Origin: Glandiceps talaboti
Taxonomy: Eukaryota > Hemichordata > Enteropneusta > Spengelidae
NCBI RefSeq assembly: GCF_964340395.1
Contig: NC_135564.1
Location: 11,624,391 to 11,688,390 of the forward strand
Reading direction: 5' to 3'
Length of the DNA stretch: 64,000 nucleotides
Numbering within the stretch: the stretch's first letter is position 1; every line of letters begins with the position of its first letter. The notes below the pieces were generated by a model. That model was not told the DNA's origin, made no database searches, and was given only the letters and a program-made list of their open reading frames with translations. Below, piece by piece: positions 61,652 through 64,000 of this stretch. Position numbers and translations under genes: made by a program.

Positions 61652-62284
61652 GTATATATCCAAATTTTAATATTAAGCCAACACTGGCCTCTTACAATGA
61701 AATGCAAATGACCAGTGTGTGAAAGGAATAGACACAGCTGTGATTTTTTTCAAGATAAACTCAATTGATAAGACCCTATATATATTAAACAACTACACTC
61801 TTTAAAAAGTCCAATTCAAACAAGCAAGGCCAAGTGTTGTAAAATAGATGTCTTGTATTCAATCTCAGTCTAAGTTTCAATCCATTGTATTGCAAGATTG
61901 TCTATAAAAATGGTGTTTCTAGTAATAAGGTCAACTTCAGTCAGCCTAGATATTGGCATCATTGTAATTTACTACCTCCTGTTATCAGATACCACACTTG
62001 GCGTTGACTGTTTGAATTCAACTTTCTAAAGAGTGTAATTCTTTATATAAAGAGGGGTCTTATCAATTGACTTTATCTCGAAAAGCACAGTTGTGTCTAT
62101 TCCTTTTGCACTGTTCAGTTGAATTTCATTGTAAAAGTTATCACAAAACGTCAGTGCCAATTTCCCCAGGTACTTCCTCAACATTTTACGATTACATAAT
62201 ATTCAAAAAAGGACCCCAATGAATACACATGGCACAGAATGTGCAAAAAAGTTGCAGTTATCTCTAAAATTTGGATATAAAACT
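61652..62284. mobile_element. Element with about 160-bp inverted arms
   Basis: Left arm (about 61680-61846: TACAATGAAAT, AAAGGAATAGACACAGCTGT, TCAATTGATAAGACCC, ACACTCTTTAAAAAGT, GAATTC-like AATTCAAACA) matches the reverse complement of the right arm (about 61995-62150). Outer ends share TATATCCAAATTTTA. The right arm has about 90 extra bases near its end. Non-coding; foldback or MITE-like. Confidence 0.7.
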
Positions 62285-62599
62285 CTCAGTTATCTAGCAA
62301 CTGATATAGTCTAGAGATTTGCGTTGTCATCCTACTGTAACATCAGTGCTTGATGATTTTTTTCTACCCTACACGTCAAGCTGAGAAGCCTTAGTAACGG
62401 ATGAATCCTGTTAACACCAGGGCATGTCAGCAGTAATCCATCACACATTGACAGGTGCCTGTGTAATTGGCTACTTCATTCATATGGTTATGTTTACATC
62501 CTAACTCCACCTTCCAATACTTAAATAATGTAAGTCACATGTGGACACAATAACATCATCGGTTTATATTAACGCTCCAATACAGCTCTCAGTGGTTGT

Positions 62600-62812
62600 T
62601 TAACCCTTTCATTCCTAGAGACGACATTGGAATAAATAGAAACTTGATTGTAAGAACATTTTCTAAAATTTAAGAATATTACTTCATTGGGAAGTAATAT
62701 TTCTTGAATTCTGATCTAAAATAAAGTTGATCTTTTTCCAAAAATTACAGAGAAACAAGAATTTTTGTTCAAAAATTTTGGCGGGAAAGTTTCTAGTCCT
62801 GAAAGGGTTTAA
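62600..62812 (+). mobile_element. piggyBac-like MITE (TTAA edges, CCCTTTCA ends)
   Basis: TTAA at 62600-62603 followed by CCCTTTCATTCCTAGAGAC; the right end reads GTCCTGAAAGGG then TTTAA (62809-62812), that is CCCTTTCAGGACTAGAAAC inverted. TTAA target with CCCTTT ends is the piggyBac signature. 213 bp, non-coding. The right edge has one extra A beside TTAA. Confidence 0.75.
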
Positions 62813-63365
62813 ATTCAGAACTGATTTCAGTACTAAAAAACTTATACATGTAGTGCTTGATGTTGAGATAGGATAATTAAATTAGAAAACCAACAACAAT
62901 TGGTCTCTTGGCTAACTATGATAGTTAACACTACACATATTCTGTGTCAGCTTTGTTCATGTAAATTTATCATGTAAAACCCAGTTACATCTGATTTCCA
63001 GTATAATATACTTGTCATGAGTTATTTGTATAATAAGTCACAGCTTTCACTGTTCTCTGTGGTAATATTTTCATTTTCTTCAGTCATGAAAGAGCATTAT
63101 AGTGAATTCTGAATAGCTACAATGCAAATAACCTTAATACCAAAACTGGCATTCATGCATGATGTACTTCTGTTATTATTTCTTAATGTTTATCTTATTC
63201 TTAGAAAATTTAGGAAAATATATTCACTTCATAATACTGTACTTTGTGCTGTAAGTTTGGTATATTTAAGTCATCTATTGTTGATGGTTCATACCATCTC
63301 ACTAATGTAAAGAATGCTAAACAGATCAACCATGACCATGAAGCTATGCACTGACTGTAACCACC
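62813..63365. other. Gene-free AT-rich DNA
   Basis: No supported feature. Confidence 0.5.
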
Positions 63366-63445
63366 TGGCAGTCCATACTGAGCATGCTCAGTTGCAAAGG
63401 ACTATGGGATTATTTGTGGTTATAAATACCTAATCTGGCTTAATA
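63366..63445 (+). mobile_element. MITE fragment (family of 29264-29519)
   Basis: CAGTCCATACTGAGCATGCT then CAGTTGCAAAGGACTATGGG and ATACCTAATCTGG match 29279-29350, but the terminal inverted repeat is missing. Confidence 0.7.
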
Positions 63446-64000
63446 GGAAGGATGACCCACCTGCAAGGGGTTGGATAACCATGCCAAGATTATGGCTGCA
63501 AATGATATAACAAATTAATAATAGTATTAATAATAAAAATATTAAGTTAGACTCAATAGTTTAAATATATTTCTGAAAATTGATTAATATACAAATTTTC
63601 ACACATGTCATGACAGCTTTGAGGAGGGCAGAGATAAGATGTCAGACACATCAGGGAAATGTAGAATTCATTTTCCAAAAATAATTTTTGACTAAGTAGA
63701 ATTTTTCTTTCTACCTTTGTATAACTATGAAATAAGAGTCAATGAACATGCATTCTCACAATTATGTAGTTGTGTTTTGTGCTCGTTTATTTCAGAATAT
63801 TATCTTTGTTTGATACCGTCACTGTAAATTATTTTCTACATGTACACTGATGACAGCTGAGACATCGACAGTGAGAGTGTTTAGAAACCTATGGGCTTTG
63901 TTTATACCATCCATTTCGTTTTGTTTTTATTTTCATGTCATTATCATATATACAAATGTATCTTAAACTGCACTATTCCACAACTGGAGTACTATTTTAT
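63446..64000. other. Gene-free AT-rich DNA
   Basis: No supported feature up to the window edge. Confidence 0.5.

Overview
The window is AT-rich, CpG-poor, gene-sparse DNA from an animal. It has no operons or ribosome binding sites. Palindromic TACATGTA words are everywhere, and MITEs, foldbacks, minisatellites and TACA/TA microsatellites are abundant. This fits a marine invertebrate such as a mollusc, but I cannot name the taxon from sequence alone.

The one securely coding locus is a DIRS-type tyrosine-recombinase retrotransposon at 13721-18984. It has inverted terminal repeats (170 of 171 bases identical), a perfect internal complementary region that copies the circle junction of both ends, and an intact 819-residue Gag-like ORF. 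Its reverse transcriptase/RNase H and recombinase regions are broken by frameshifts and internal deletions. The exact ends let the empty target site be predicted.

From 1 to 13720 there is non-coding DNA with a foldback element (4145-4375), short tandem duplications, a tRNA-derived SINE relic (about 10473-10550) and dispersed repeats. From 18985 to 31230 lie two opposite copies of a palindromic-minisatellite element, a nested 896-bp element with terminal inverted repeats, a second foldback, a MITE, and three exon-like segments (22749-24649) that may be part of one host gene. From 31231 to 50000 minisatellites and TACA microsatellites dominate, including a 47-bp array of which a three-unit piece recurs about 4.7 kb away.

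The segment 48888-59861 holds the best host-gene signals: plus-strand exon candidates (48888-49073, 57595-57654, 58778 onward with a poly(A) signal), a minus-strand ORF pair (59206-59611) with its own poly(A) signals, and a divergent plus-strand start at 59838. Between them, flanked by (TA)n tracts, is a 76-bp-arm inverted repeat whose loop and right arm fold into a hammerhead-ribozyme-like core. The last 4 kb has two more transposon-like elements and a MITE fragment. All host exon calls are predictions from splice signals and reading frame; no host protein family was recognised.
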